The notes below the pieces were generated by a model, which saw only the letters and a program-made list of their open reading frames with translations, was not told the DNA's origin and did no database searches. Positions 16,461 to 24,027 of a stretch of 64,000 nucleotides of DNA are shown piece after piece. The DNA lies in the NCBI RefSeq assembly GCF_000230735.2, contig NC_019962.1, positions 310,001-374,000 on the forward strand, written 5' to 3'. The position numbers were made by a program, and so were the translations under genes. Every line of letters begins with the position of its first letter. Positions within the stretch are counted from its first letter, which is position 1. Origin of the DNA: Natrinema pellirubrum DSM 15624. GTDB lineage: Archaea; Halobacteriota; Halobacteria; Halobacteriales; Natrialbaceae.

Positions 16461-18071
16461 ATGGAAACGCCACTCATTGTCACGGACTTTCTCGAGCAGG
16501 CCCGTTCCCATTACGGGGACGAGGAGGCGATCGTCGGGGCGGACGGCGAACGGTTTACCTACGCCGAGTTCGGCGACCGAGTCGATCGCTTCGCGGCGGC
16601 GCTGCAGGCACGGGGGATCGAGAAGGGCGATCGCGTGGCCGTGCTGGATCCGAATACCCACTACCACCTCGAGGCGGCCCACGGCGCGATGGGGATCGGA
16701 GCCGTGCATACGCCGCTGAACTACCGGCTCGAGCCCGACGACTACGAGTACATCCTCTCGGACGCGGGCGTCGACGCCATTTATGCCGACTACGAGTACG
16801 CCGAGAAGATCGAGGCGATCCGCGACGACGTGCCGACCGAGACGTTCATTACGAACGACGCCGATGCCGTCGAGGGCGACTGGGAGAGCTTCGATGCCGT
16901 CCTCGAGGATACGGATCCGGAGTATGACCGCCCCGAGATGGCCGAAGACGAGGTCATCACGATCAACTACACCTCGGGGACGACGGGGGATCCGAAGGGG
17001 GTCTGTCGCACCCATCGGACGGAGACGATCCACGCCTACCTGATGTCGATCTATCACGAGATCACCGACGACGATACCTACCTGTGGACGCTGCCGATGT
17101 TCCACGTCAACGGGTGGGGCCACATCTACGCGGTGACCGGAATGGGCGCGACCCACGTCTGTACGCGCGGGGTCAACGCCGACGACGTCGTGTCGTCGAT
17201 CCGTGATGAGGACGTCTCTCTGCTCTGTGCGGCTCCGGCGGTACTCAATCAGTTGATCGATTACTACGAGACCGAGGGCGAACCCGAGATGACGGGGGCG
17301 AATCCGGTCCGGGTCACGACCGCGGGGTCGGCGCCGCCGGAAGCGACGATCCGTGCCGTCGAGGACCGCTTCGGCTGGTATCTCAAGCACCTCTACGGGG
17401 CGACCGAGACGGGACCGCTGATCACTATCTCCGACGCGAAGCGGCTGATCGACGATGGGAACCGCTTCGAGATCAAGAAACGGCAGGGCATGGGCGTCCT
17501 CGGGACCGACGTCCGCGTCGTCGACGAGGACGGCAACGACGTCCCCCGCGACGATCAGACGCTGGGCGAAGTCGTCGTCCGGGGCAACCAGATCATGGAC
17601 CGCTACTGGAACAAGCCCGAGGCGACAGAGGAAGCCTTCAACGATCGCGTCGAGGGCTACTACCACACCGGCGACCTCGCGACGATCGACGAGAACGGCA
17701 TGATCGCGCTCCGCGATCGGAAGAAAGACATCATCATCTCGGGCGGGGAGAACATCTCGAGCATCGAACTCGAGGACACGCTGTTCGATCACGAGGCGGT
17801 CGCGGATGCGGCCGTCATTCCGGCGCCCAGCGACGAGTGGGGTGAGACGCCGAAGGCCTTCGTCGTGCCGTCGAACGGCGACCCGACCGATCCGCCCGTG
17901 TCGGCTGAAGAACTGACTGACTTCACCCGCGAGCAACTCGCGGGCTACAAGGTCGTTCGCCGGGTCGAGTACGTCAAGGAACTTCCCAAGACTGCGACCG
18001 GCAAGACCCAAAAGTACGAACTCCGCCAGCAGGAGTGGGCCGACGAAGACCGAATGATCGGCGAGGGGTAA
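16461..18071 (+). CDS. acyl-CoA synthetase (AMP-forming), copy 1
   Basis: A 536-residue ANL-superfamily enzyme that activates a fatty or other carboxylic acid to its CoA thioester through an acyl-AMP. The P-loop motif is NYTSGTTGDPKG, the adenine motif is YGATETG, the hinge aspartate motif is YHTGDLA, and the C-terminal lysine lies in PKTATGKTQK. The ATG at 16461 (METPLIV) matches the start of the paralogue at 53778 and lies about 27 nt after a TATA-like CCATATA; an ATG at 16434 is an alternative. It shares long, nearly identical DNA blocks with the paralogue at 52165-53778. The substrate cannot be told from sequence. Confidence 0.9.
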   Translation: METPLIVTDFLEQARSHYGDEEAIVGADGERFTYAEFGDRVDRFAAALQARGIEKGDRVAVLDPNTHYHLEAAHGAMGIGAVHTPLNYRLEPDDYEYILSDAGVDAIYADYEYAEKIEAIRDDVPTETFITNDADAVEGDWESFDAVLEDTDPEYDRPEMAEDEVITINYTSGTTGDPKGVCRTHRTETIHAYLMSIYHEITDDDTYLWTLPMFHVNGWGHIYAVTGMGATHVCTRGVNADDVVSSIRDEDVSLLCAAPAVLNQLIDYYETEGEPEMTGANPVRVTTAGSAPPEATIRAVEDRFGWYLKHLYGATETGPLITISDAKRLIDDGNRFEIKKRQGMGVLGTDVRVVDEDGNDVPRDDQTLGEVVVRGNQIMDRYWNKPEATEEAFNDRVEGYYHTGDLATIDENGMIALRDRKKDIIISGGENISSIELEDTLFDHEAVADAAVIPAPSDEWGETPKAFVVPSNGDPTDPPVSAEELTDFTREQLAGYKVVRRVEYVKELPKTATGKTQKYELRQQEWADEDRMIGEG

Positions 18072-18221
18072 CGTCTCGTCCCGTTGATTCCCGTCTTTTT
18101 TGACGCGTTTCGATCGATCGGTGACGACACGCATATCAGCCGCTGTAGCGACTCACGGGGCACTTTACTCGACGATATATATAGAATCCTATCGTAGTTC
18201 GATCCGGGGTAAGGCTCAACT

Positions 18222-18227
18222 TTTATA
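18222..18227 (+). promoter_or_regulatory. TATA box of the winged-helix regulator gene
   Basis: TTTATA in the context CAACTTTTATACTG lies 26-31 nt before the ATG at 18253. The transcript is therefore probably leaderless. Confidence 0.65.
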
Positions 18228-18252
18228 CTGCTGGGGCCTTTCGAATCGTAAT

Positions 18253-18546
18253 ATGGCAGAGACCGACGGGGAGGAAATCGAAGACTTGCCACCGAGCGCG
18301 AAACTCGTCTTCAAGGTTCTCGAGTACGACGGGCCGCTGACGCAGAAACAGATCGTCGAGGAATCGATGCTCTCGGCCCGGACGGTACGGTACGCGCTCG
18401 AGCGCCTCGAGGAGATCGGGATCGTCGACGAGGACATCTACTTCGCTGACGCCCGTCAGAGCCTCTATCGGCTCGAGGAACCGGTCGCCGCCGACGGTAA
18501 CGGCGTCGAGGAGTCCCCGAAAAAGGACGCCTGCTGCGCGGAGTAA
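18253..18546 (+). CDS. small MarR/TrmB-like winged-helix regulator
   Basis: A 97-residue cytosolic protein. Residues about 12-75 form a winged helix (SAKLVFKVLEYDGPLTQKQI, recognition helix SARTVRYALERLEEIG, wing ending YFADARQSLYRL). The C-terminal tail is acidic and ends KKDACCAE with a vicinal cysteine pair, which could sense metal or redox state. The ATG at 18253 is set by the TATA box at 18222. The gene is on its own between an acyl-CoA synthetase and a small membrane protein. Its target is unknown. Confidence 0.82.
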   Translation: MAETDGEEIEDLPPSAKLVFKVLEYDGPLTQKQIVEESMLSARTVRYALERLEEIGIVDEDIYFADARQSLYRLEEPVAADGNGVEESPKKDACCAE

Positions 18547-18591
18547 TCGGTCAAACGGCAGTCTTATTTTCCAGCCGTGACCGTCCCCGAT

Positions 18592-19005
18592 ATGGACAAA
18601 GAGCGGCTCCCACGCTGGGGCTGGCTGTTGATCGGCCTGTTTCTCGCGGCGCTGGTCGCCAACCTACTCAATCTCGTCGTGTTAGTGCCGACCGTCTTCC
18701 CCGAGGCGTACCGATCGATCACGGTCATCACGACCATGTCGCCGGTGTTGATCTACGTCGGCGTCTGGTACGACGAGGATCGGCAAGGCTACTGGCGACA
18801 CTCGCGGGCGCGGATCGTCGGCGATGTCCTCTACGTCGTCGCGGGGGCCGCGATCGGGTCGGCGATCGTCCTCGTGGCGCTGGTCGATCGGGGGCTGCCG
18901 CCGTTCCTGCTCGACGTCCTCGCGATGGGTGCCGGGTTCCTGCTCTCGTGGGGGCTGTTCTGGTGGCGGAATCCGGAACTGTACAGCAGCGACGACGAGC
19001 GCTGA
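18592..19005 (+). CDS. four-helix membrane protein, unknown function
   Basis: A 137-residue integral membrane protein with four predicted helices (near 10-32, 42-58, 78-100 and 104-124). A soluble loop YDEDRQGYWRHSRAR lies between helices two and three, and the C-terminus is acidic. The ATG at 18592 (MDKERLPRWG) is preferred to the GTG at 18577 because a T-rich box at 18563-18570 lies 22-29 nt upstream. No family was recognised. Its gene lies 45 nt after the regulator gene and may be functionally linked. Confidence 0.7.
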   Translation: MDKERLPRWGWLLIGLFLAALVANLLNLVVLVPTVFPEAYRSITVITTMSPVLIYVGVWYDEDRQGYWRHSRARIVGDVLYVVAGAAIGSAIVLVALVDRGLPPFLLDVLAMGAGFLLSWGLFWWRNPELYSSDDER

Positions 19006-19037
19006 GCCGCAGCGGACTGTGTCCTCGCCGAGCGCGA

Positions 19038-19928
19038 TCAGCCGGCCGAGCGGTCGTCACCGCGACCGGCGAGTCCCGGTGTCGGCGGCGTCGCCCGCTT
19101 GTGATCGGTGGCGACGTACAGCGACGCGATGTCGGCCGCGGTCTCACGGTCGATCCGTAATCCCTTCATTGCCTCCTCGAGCGGACGACCCTCGTCGACC
19201 AGCCGGACGAGCAGGGGATCGATGACGTCGTAGCCTGCTCCGAGTTCGCCGGCGTCGGTCTGGGTGGCCCAAAAGCCCGCCGTCGGCTCCTTGCTGACGA
19301 TCCGGCGGGGAAGGCCGAGGTGTTTCGCGAGCGCGCGAACCTCCGTCTTGTAGCAGTCGCCGAGCGGATAGCTGTCGGCGGCGCCGTCGCCGTACTTGGT
19401 GAAATAGCCCAGCAGCCGCTCCGAGCGGTTCGCGGTCCCGATTACGAGCCGCGACTGGCAGTTCGCGGCGTAGTAGGCGGTGACCATCCGCAGCCGCGCG
19501 ACGGCGTTGCCAATATCGTGGGGCCGATCGTCGTCCGCCTCGTTGGCGGTCCCGAGCCCGCCCGCGACCGTTTCCTCGAAGGCCTCGAGCAGCGGCCGTA
19601 ACTGGATCTCCTCGAACTCGATGCCCATCCCCTCCGCGAGGGTACGGGCATCGCTGACGTGTGTCGCCTCGGTCTTGTGACAGGGCAGTCCCAGCCCGAG
19701 AACGTTCTCGGCCCCGACGGCTTCGACCGCTAGTGCCGTCGTTACCGTCGAATCGATCCCGCCGCTCATCGCCACGACGACGCCGCTTGCATCCGCGTCG
19801 TCGACTCTCGTCTCGATGTCCGCGACGATCAGCTCGTGCATCGCCTCGAGGGACCGGTGATCCGTCAGAAACGGCCCGTTCGATCGCTCGATTCCCGAAT
19901 AGACGAACGTTGTCCTATCTGCACTCAT
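19038..19928 (-). CDS. nadE: NAD synthetase
   Basis: A 296-residue enzyme that converts nicotinate adenine dinucleotide to NAD+ using ATP and ammonia. The N-type ATP-pyrophosphatase loop SGGIDST is at residues 55-61. Further family motifs are LIGTANRSER-like VIGTANRSERLLGYFTKYGD and CYKTEVRALAKHLGLP. There is no glutaminase domain, so it is the ammonia-dependent form. The reading frame begins with about 25 residues before the family core; the ATG at 19928 is plausible, and an internal ATG near residue 30 is less likely. It is transcribed convergently with the membrane protein at 18592. Confidence 0.94.
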   Translation of the reverse strand: MSADRTTFVYSGIERSNGPFLTDHRSLEAMHELIVADIETRVDDADASGVVVAMSGGIDSTVTTALAVEAVGAENVLGLGLPCHKTEATHVSDARTLAEGMGIEFEEIQLRPLLEAFEETVAGGLGTANEADDDRPHDIGNAVARLRMVTAYYAANCQSRLVIGTANRSERLLGYFTKYGDGAADSYPLGDCYKTEVRALAKHLGLPRRIVSKEPTAGFWATQTDAGELGAGYDVIDPLLVRLVDEGRPLEEAMKGLRIDRETAADIASLYVATDHKRATPPTPGLAGRGDDRSAG

Positions 19929-20158
19929 CCGTTGGAATCACTCCGTTGTTCACACTGAATGCAGACGATTGTCCTCTATATGAATCTGATCCTTAAACAC
20001 CTAGTTATAATTCCTGTGTCGTCGATTCACATGGTCTGGTGTCTGGGGGATCGGCTGATCATGTGTCCACTTTCTCCACGCAGACATCTCCGTTTCGTCC
20101 GATCGTCGTCTCCCACTTGGCCGGACCGATGGTCACCGGTCGGGAGGGTCGTCGCTTC

Positions 20159-20758
20159 CTACGAGGAGAGATATCGACCGACGGCGTAGACGACACAGGA
20201 ACTGATCGCCGCCGCGGCACCGACGACGATCACGGGGACCGAGATGCCGGTCTGTTCGTAGGGGTTTCGCGGCGCGGATTCGACGACCGCGCTGACGGTC
20301 TCGACGCCGGCGTGGCCGAGCAGGAAGAACCCAACCGTGATCAGGATCGCGAAGCCGCCAGTTGCCAGTCCGAACATCGAGGCCACGTCCTCGACGTTTA
20401 GCAGCGCGTGTACCTGCGACTCCGAGAGTGAGGGTTCGTACCGCCGACGTGCGATCGCGACCGCGACGAGACAGGCTGCAGTCCCCAATTCGATGCCGCC
20501 GGCGTAGACACCGACCCAGAGGACCAGCGGCGACGACCATAATGGGTCGCCGCCCGGAAACGTCGCTTGCACTGACGACGGATAGGTGGCGACGATCGGA
20601 ACGACGAGTGCGATCGCAAACAGCAGGCCGCTCTGATAGACGAGCTTTTGCGGAATTCGGCGCTTGATCAGCGCGTATCGCTCGACTCTGAGTCGTTCGT
20701 ACGTTGATTCACCGAGGAGTGCGTCCGCGATCGGATCGTTCGGATCAGTCGAAGTCAT
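20159..20758 (-). CDS. five-helix membrane protein divergent from bacteriorhodopsin
   Basis: A 199-residue integral membrane protein with predicted helices near 40-60, 76-100, 130-152 and 170-192. It shares a 166-nt divergent promoter region with the bacteriorhodopsin gene. The frame upstream of the ATG at 20758 (MTSTDPNDPIADALLGE) overlaps that promoter and looks non-coding. No conserved catalytic motif was found. The position suggests a link to rhodopsin expression or function, but this is only context. Confidence 0.7.
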   Translation of the reverse strand: MTSTDPNDPIADALLGESTYERLRVERYALIKRRIPQKLVYQSGLLFAIALVVPIVATYPSSVQATFPGGDPLWSSPLVLWVGVYAGGIELGTAACLVAVAIARRRYEPSLSESQVHALLNVEDVASMFGLATGGFAILITVGFFLLGHAGVETVSAVVESAPRNPYEQTGISVPVIVVGAAAAISSCVVYAVGRYLSS

Positions 20759-20924
20759 CAGTTGTGGCGGGTGTTTCGGGATCGGGGTATTCGATCGGAC
20801 ACAGAACACCCCAAAATACGCTGCGGTTTCACTCCCCACGTCGAATTTCTTGACATACACGCTACGATGGGTGTTATTTTCGTTAGGCTCAAGCGGTATG
20901 TATTGTCCCTTCATAGCAACCACC
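20759..20924. promoter_or_regulatory. divergent promoter region of bop and its neighbour
   Basis: The gap between the two start codons holds a T-rich box GTTATTTT (around 20875-20882), placed so that transcription of bop would start near 20905. A possible box for the leftward gene is GTATTTTGG (rc of about 20811-20819). No copy of a known Bat-type activator site was recognised. Confidence 0.45.
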
Positions 20925-21650
20925 ATGGCCGCAACAGTTGGCCCAGAATCCATTTGGCTGTGGATCGGCACGATCGGAATGACCCTCGGAACCCTGTACT
21001 TCATCGGGCGCGGACGTGGCGTTCGCGACCGGAAGATGCAGGAGTTCTACATCATTACGACCTTCATTACGACCATCGCCGCTGCGATGTACTTCGCGAT
21101 GGCGACCGGCTTCGGCGTCACCGAAGTCATGGTCGGCGACGAGGCGCTCACGATCTATTGGGCGCGCTATGCCGACTGGCTGTTTACGACGCCGCTGTTG
21201 CTGCTTGACCTCTCGCTGCTCGCCGGAGCGAACCGAAACACGATCGCGACGCTGATCGGACTCGACGTCTTCATGATCGGAACCGGCATGATCGCGGCGT
21301 TCGCGTCCACCCCGGGCACCCGGATCGCCTGGTGGGCGATCAGCACCGGCGCCCTGCTCGCCCTGCTGTACGTCCTCGTCGGGACGCTCTCCGAGAACGC
21401 GCGCAGTCAGTCCCCCGAAGTCGCATCGCTCTTCGGGCGACTCCGTAACCTGGTCATCGTGCTGTGGTTCCTCTACCCGGTGGTCTGGATCCTCGGCACG
21501 GAGGGGACGTTCGGCATCCTCCCGCTGTACTGGGAAACCGCCGCGTTCATGGTACTCGACCTCTCGGCAAAGGTCGGATTCGGGGTGGTCCTGCTCCGGA
21601 GTCGCTCCGTTCTGGACCGGGTCACGACGCCGACGGCTGCACCGGCTTGA
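20925..21650 (+). CDS. bop: bacteriorhodopsin (light-driven proton pump)
   Basis: A 241-residue seven-helix retinal protein that pumps protons out of the cell in light. All pump residues are present, nearly at Halobacterium numbering. D84, T88 and D95 (in YADWLFTTPLLLLDL) form the DTD triad of outward proton pumps. The retinal Schiff-base lysine is K216 in LDLSAKVGFG. E193 and E204 match the proton-release pair. The start at 20925 (MAATVGPESIWLW) fits a short leader; an in-frame ATG at 20898 is possible. It lacks the chloride-pump TSA motif, so it is not a halorhodopsin. Retinal supply genes follow directly. Confidence 0.96.
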   Translation: MAATVGPESIWLWIGTIGMTLGTLYFIGRGRGVRDRKMQEFYIITTFITTIAAAMYFAMATGFGVTEVMVGDEALTIYWARYADWLFTTPLLLLDLSLLAGANRNTIATLIGLDVFMIGTGMIAAFASTPGTRIAWWAISTGALLALLYVLVGTLSENARSQSPEVASLFGRLRNLVIVLWFLYPVVWILGTEGTFGILPLYWETAAFMVLDLSAKVGFGVVLLRSRSVLDRVTTPTAAPA

Positions 21651-21932
21651 GGACGCAGCATCGACTTCCGACGGTCGGCTTCGTGACGCTCGTCTCGCAA
21701 CCGACCCGCGACCGGTTCCCTTGCCGGTTCGAACGCGGGTACTCGACCGATGGCACCCGGAACGATACGATAGCGCTACCTCGGCGTTCTTGATCGCTGC
21801 TCGTCAATCTCCGCATCGAGCCGATCTTTGCCGTCCCTAACCAGTATGGACACGGCACTATTGGGTTCCCCTTCGTACCCCCGCACGGCGGTTCCGGGCC
21901 CCGCCGTCGCGCCGACGATCATCGACTGACCC

Positions 21933-22715
21933 ATGGCTATCCAGTTCACGTACTTCGGAATCCACCTCGCGTTCCTGCTGCCCCCAATCCTGATTCTGGG
22001 GTGGCTCGCGATCCGGCGCGACCGTGCCTGGTGGGGGGTTCGACCCCTCTCGGGACTCGGCATCATGATCGCCCTCGCGGTCGTCTACACGACGCCCTTT
22101 ACCAACCGCCTCATCCCCGTCGGCGTCTGGTGGTACGGAGACGGTGCCGTCCTCGCGACCGTCTGGTACACGCCGATCGAGGAGTACATCTTCTTCGTCC
22201 TCCAGCCGATACTGACCGCGCTCTGGCTGTTTCAGGTGGGACCGACCGCCGATCGGTCGCTGGCGATTCCTCGCATACACCGGCTGCTCGGCGTTGCTGG
22301 CGGGCTGGCGATCGCCGTTATCGGCTGGGCACTTCTCGACACCACCGCGACGTACTACCTGGGCTGGCTGCTTCTCTGGGTCGGGCCGGTTCTCGCTCTT
22401 CAGTGGGGGTTCGGATCGACGTACCTGTGGACCGTCCGCCGGCCGCTGCTGGTCGCGATCGCCGTCCCGACGCTGTACCTCTGGCTCGTCGATCGGATCG
22501 CGATCGAACTCGGCGTCTGGGTCATCTCCGACGCGTACACCACCGGGTATGCGCTCTTCGGACTTCCCATCGAGGAGGCACTGTTCTTCCTCGTGACCAA
22601 CCTCTTCGTCGTCCAGGGGATCACCATGTACGTCTGGCTCCTCGATCGAATCGGCGCCGGTTCGGCGTGGCCGAGCGCATCACCGCGGCTTCCGACGGGT
22701 TCCGATGACCGGTGA
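21933..22715 (+). CDS. crtY: lycopene beta-cyclase (CrtYcd type)
   Basis: A 260-residue integral membrane enzyme that cyclises lycopene to beta-carotene, the precursor of retinal. It is the fused heterodimer type. The hallmark PxEExxFF motif occurs twice, as PIEEYIFFVLQP near residue 85 and PIEEALFFLVTN near 210, one in each half (CrtYc- and CrtYd-like). Seven or eight helices are predicted. It overlaps the following brp gene by 11 nt, so the two are translated from one transcript. It lies 282 nt after bop. Confidence 0.94.
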   Translation: MAIQFTYFGIHLAFLLPPILILGWLAIRRDRAWWGVRPLSGLGIMIALAVVYTTPFTNRLIPVGVWWYGDGAVLATVWYTPIEEYIFFVLQPILTALWLFQVGPTADRSLAIPRIHRLLGVAGGLAIAVIGWALLDTTATYYLGWLLLWVGPVLALQWGFGSTYLWTVRRPLLVAIAVPTLYLWLVDRIAIELGVWVISDAYTTGYALFGLPIEEALFFLVTNLFVVQGITMYVWLLDRIGAGSAWPSASPRLPTGSDDR

Positions 22716-23766
22716 CGCGACCGATCGGCGCACCGACCTGCGAGCGAGCGCCGAAAGCCGATCGCGAGCCGCTCGGCTGACCCTCGGTTTCGGTTCGTCG
22801 CTTGCCGTCGCTGCCGTCGCGACGGTCGCGTTCGGGCCGCCACCGCTCGTCTATCAGTACGTGCCGCTGGCACTCAGCGTCCTCGTTCTCGGACTCCCCC
22901 ACGGTGCCGTCGACCACCTCGTGTTACCGCGGGCTCGAGACAACCCGGTAACGCCGCGATCGCTCGCGTCCATCGGCGCCCTCTACCTGCTCTTCGGCTC
23001 CGCCTACGCCCTCGTCTGGGTTCTCGCGCCCGTCGCCGCGTTCGTCCTGTTTCTCCTCGTCACGCTCGTCCACTGGGGGCAGGGTGACGTCTATGTGCTT
23101 CTCGAGTTCCTCGGTGCCGACTACCTCGAGACGCGGGCCAGTCGACTGCTCGCTCTCCTCGTCAGGGGCGGTCTGCCGATGCTCGTCCCGCTGGTCGCCT
23201 TTCCGGCACAGTACGCGTTCGTCGCCGAGACGATCGTCGGGCTGTTCGACCCCGGCGCGGCGACCGCGCTCGAGCCCCTCTTCGAACCGCCGGTTCGGGC
23301 GGCCGTGGCGGTCGGGTTCGGATCTCTGATCGCACTCTCGCTCGCCCTCGGACTCGGCCGAACGAGCCCCGGCGGGCGGCGGCCGTGGCTCGTCGACGCC
23401 GCGGAGACGATCGGCCTCGTCGGCTTCTTCGCCACCGTCCCGCCGATCCTCGCTATCGGGCTCTATTTCTGTGTCTGGCACTCGCTCCGGCACGTCCTCA
23501 GAACGATGCTCGTCGATCCCGTCGCCAGCGCGGCCCTCGAGCGCGGAGCGACCCGGACCGCCTTCCGGCGCTTCGCCAGGGACGCGGCGCCGCTGACCGT
23601 CGCCGCGCTGGGCGTCCTCGTCGGTATCTGGTTCGCCGTCCCCCGGACGCCCGCGACCGTCCCCGACGTCCTCGCGGTCTATCTGGTCGCGATCGCCGTG
23701 CTGACGCTTCCCCACGTCGTCGTGGTCGCGCTGCTCGATCGGGAAGCGGGGATCTGGTCGCCCTGA
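22705..23766 (+). CDS. brp: Brp/Blh-type beta-carotene 15,15'-dioxygenase
   Basis: A 353-residue membrane enzyme that cleaves beta-carotene to two molecules of retinal. Family motifs with likely iron-binding histidines are GLPHGAVDHLV (near residue 65), LVHWGQGDVY (near 120) and FCVWHSLRHVLR (near 260). Eight or more helices are predicted. The start overlaps the end of crtY, which couples carotene cyclisation to retinal formation beside the opsin gene. The alternative start at a later ATG would remove the basic N-terminal tail only. Confidence 0.92.
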   Translation: MTGDATDRRTDLRASAESRSRAARLTLGFGSSLAVAAVATVAFGPPPLVYQYVPLALSVLVLGLPHGAVDHLVLPRARDNPVTPRSLASIGALYLLFGSAYALVWVLAPVAAFVLFLLVTLVHWGQGDVYVLLEFLGADYLETRASRLLALLVRGGLPMLVPLVAFPAQYAFVAETIVGLFDPGAATALEPLFEPPVRAAVAVGFGSLIALSLALGLGRTSPGGRRPWLVDAAETIGLVGFFATVPPILAIGLYFCVWHSLRHVLRTMLVDPVASAALERGATRTAFRRFARDAAPLTVAALGVLVGIWFAVPRTPATVPDVLAVYLVAIAVLTLPHVVVVALLDREAGIWSP

Positions 23767-24027
23767 GTCGAGACGCCGGTCGCTCGCGAAAACATCTGGA
23801 CCAAAACGCCGCTCACGGGCTGATGCCCGTTCGCGTTCTCGCGGTTCTCACTCACCGCGTTCGCTCCGAACCGCGCACTGCTCGCGGTACAGCTGCTTAC
23901 GAGGGAACGACCGTAATCGGATCCTTCACAATCCACCTTTTTCCACTCGGGTTCGCGTTGCTCACCCTCGAGGAAAAATCTGGACCAAAAAGCCGCTCAC
24001 TCGCTCCGCTCGTTCACGGTCGGTTCC
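23767..24027. repeat. partial duplication of the PIN-KH ATPase gene end
   Basis: Two blocks are repeated about 130-184 nt apart. ATCTGGACCAAAA, then GCCGCTCAC, occurs at 23794-23816 and 23978-24000. A 30-nt block with GACCGTAATCGGATCCTTC occurs at 23898-23927 and at 24029-24057, where it encodes the last residues of the ATPase. The outer copy is thus a remnant of the gene end. No gene is present in between. Confidence 0.65.

Noticed and set aside
20925-21650. Halorhodopsin or sensory rhodopsin in place of a proton pump
   Set aside because: The triad is D-T-D as in proton pumps. The chloride-pump T-S-A and the sensory types lack the second aspartate.
21846-21929. 27-codon frame (MDTALLGSPSYPRTA) just before crtY
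   Set aside because: It has an ATG and ends four bases before crtY, but it is too short and has no recognised features. A leader peptide cannot be supported.
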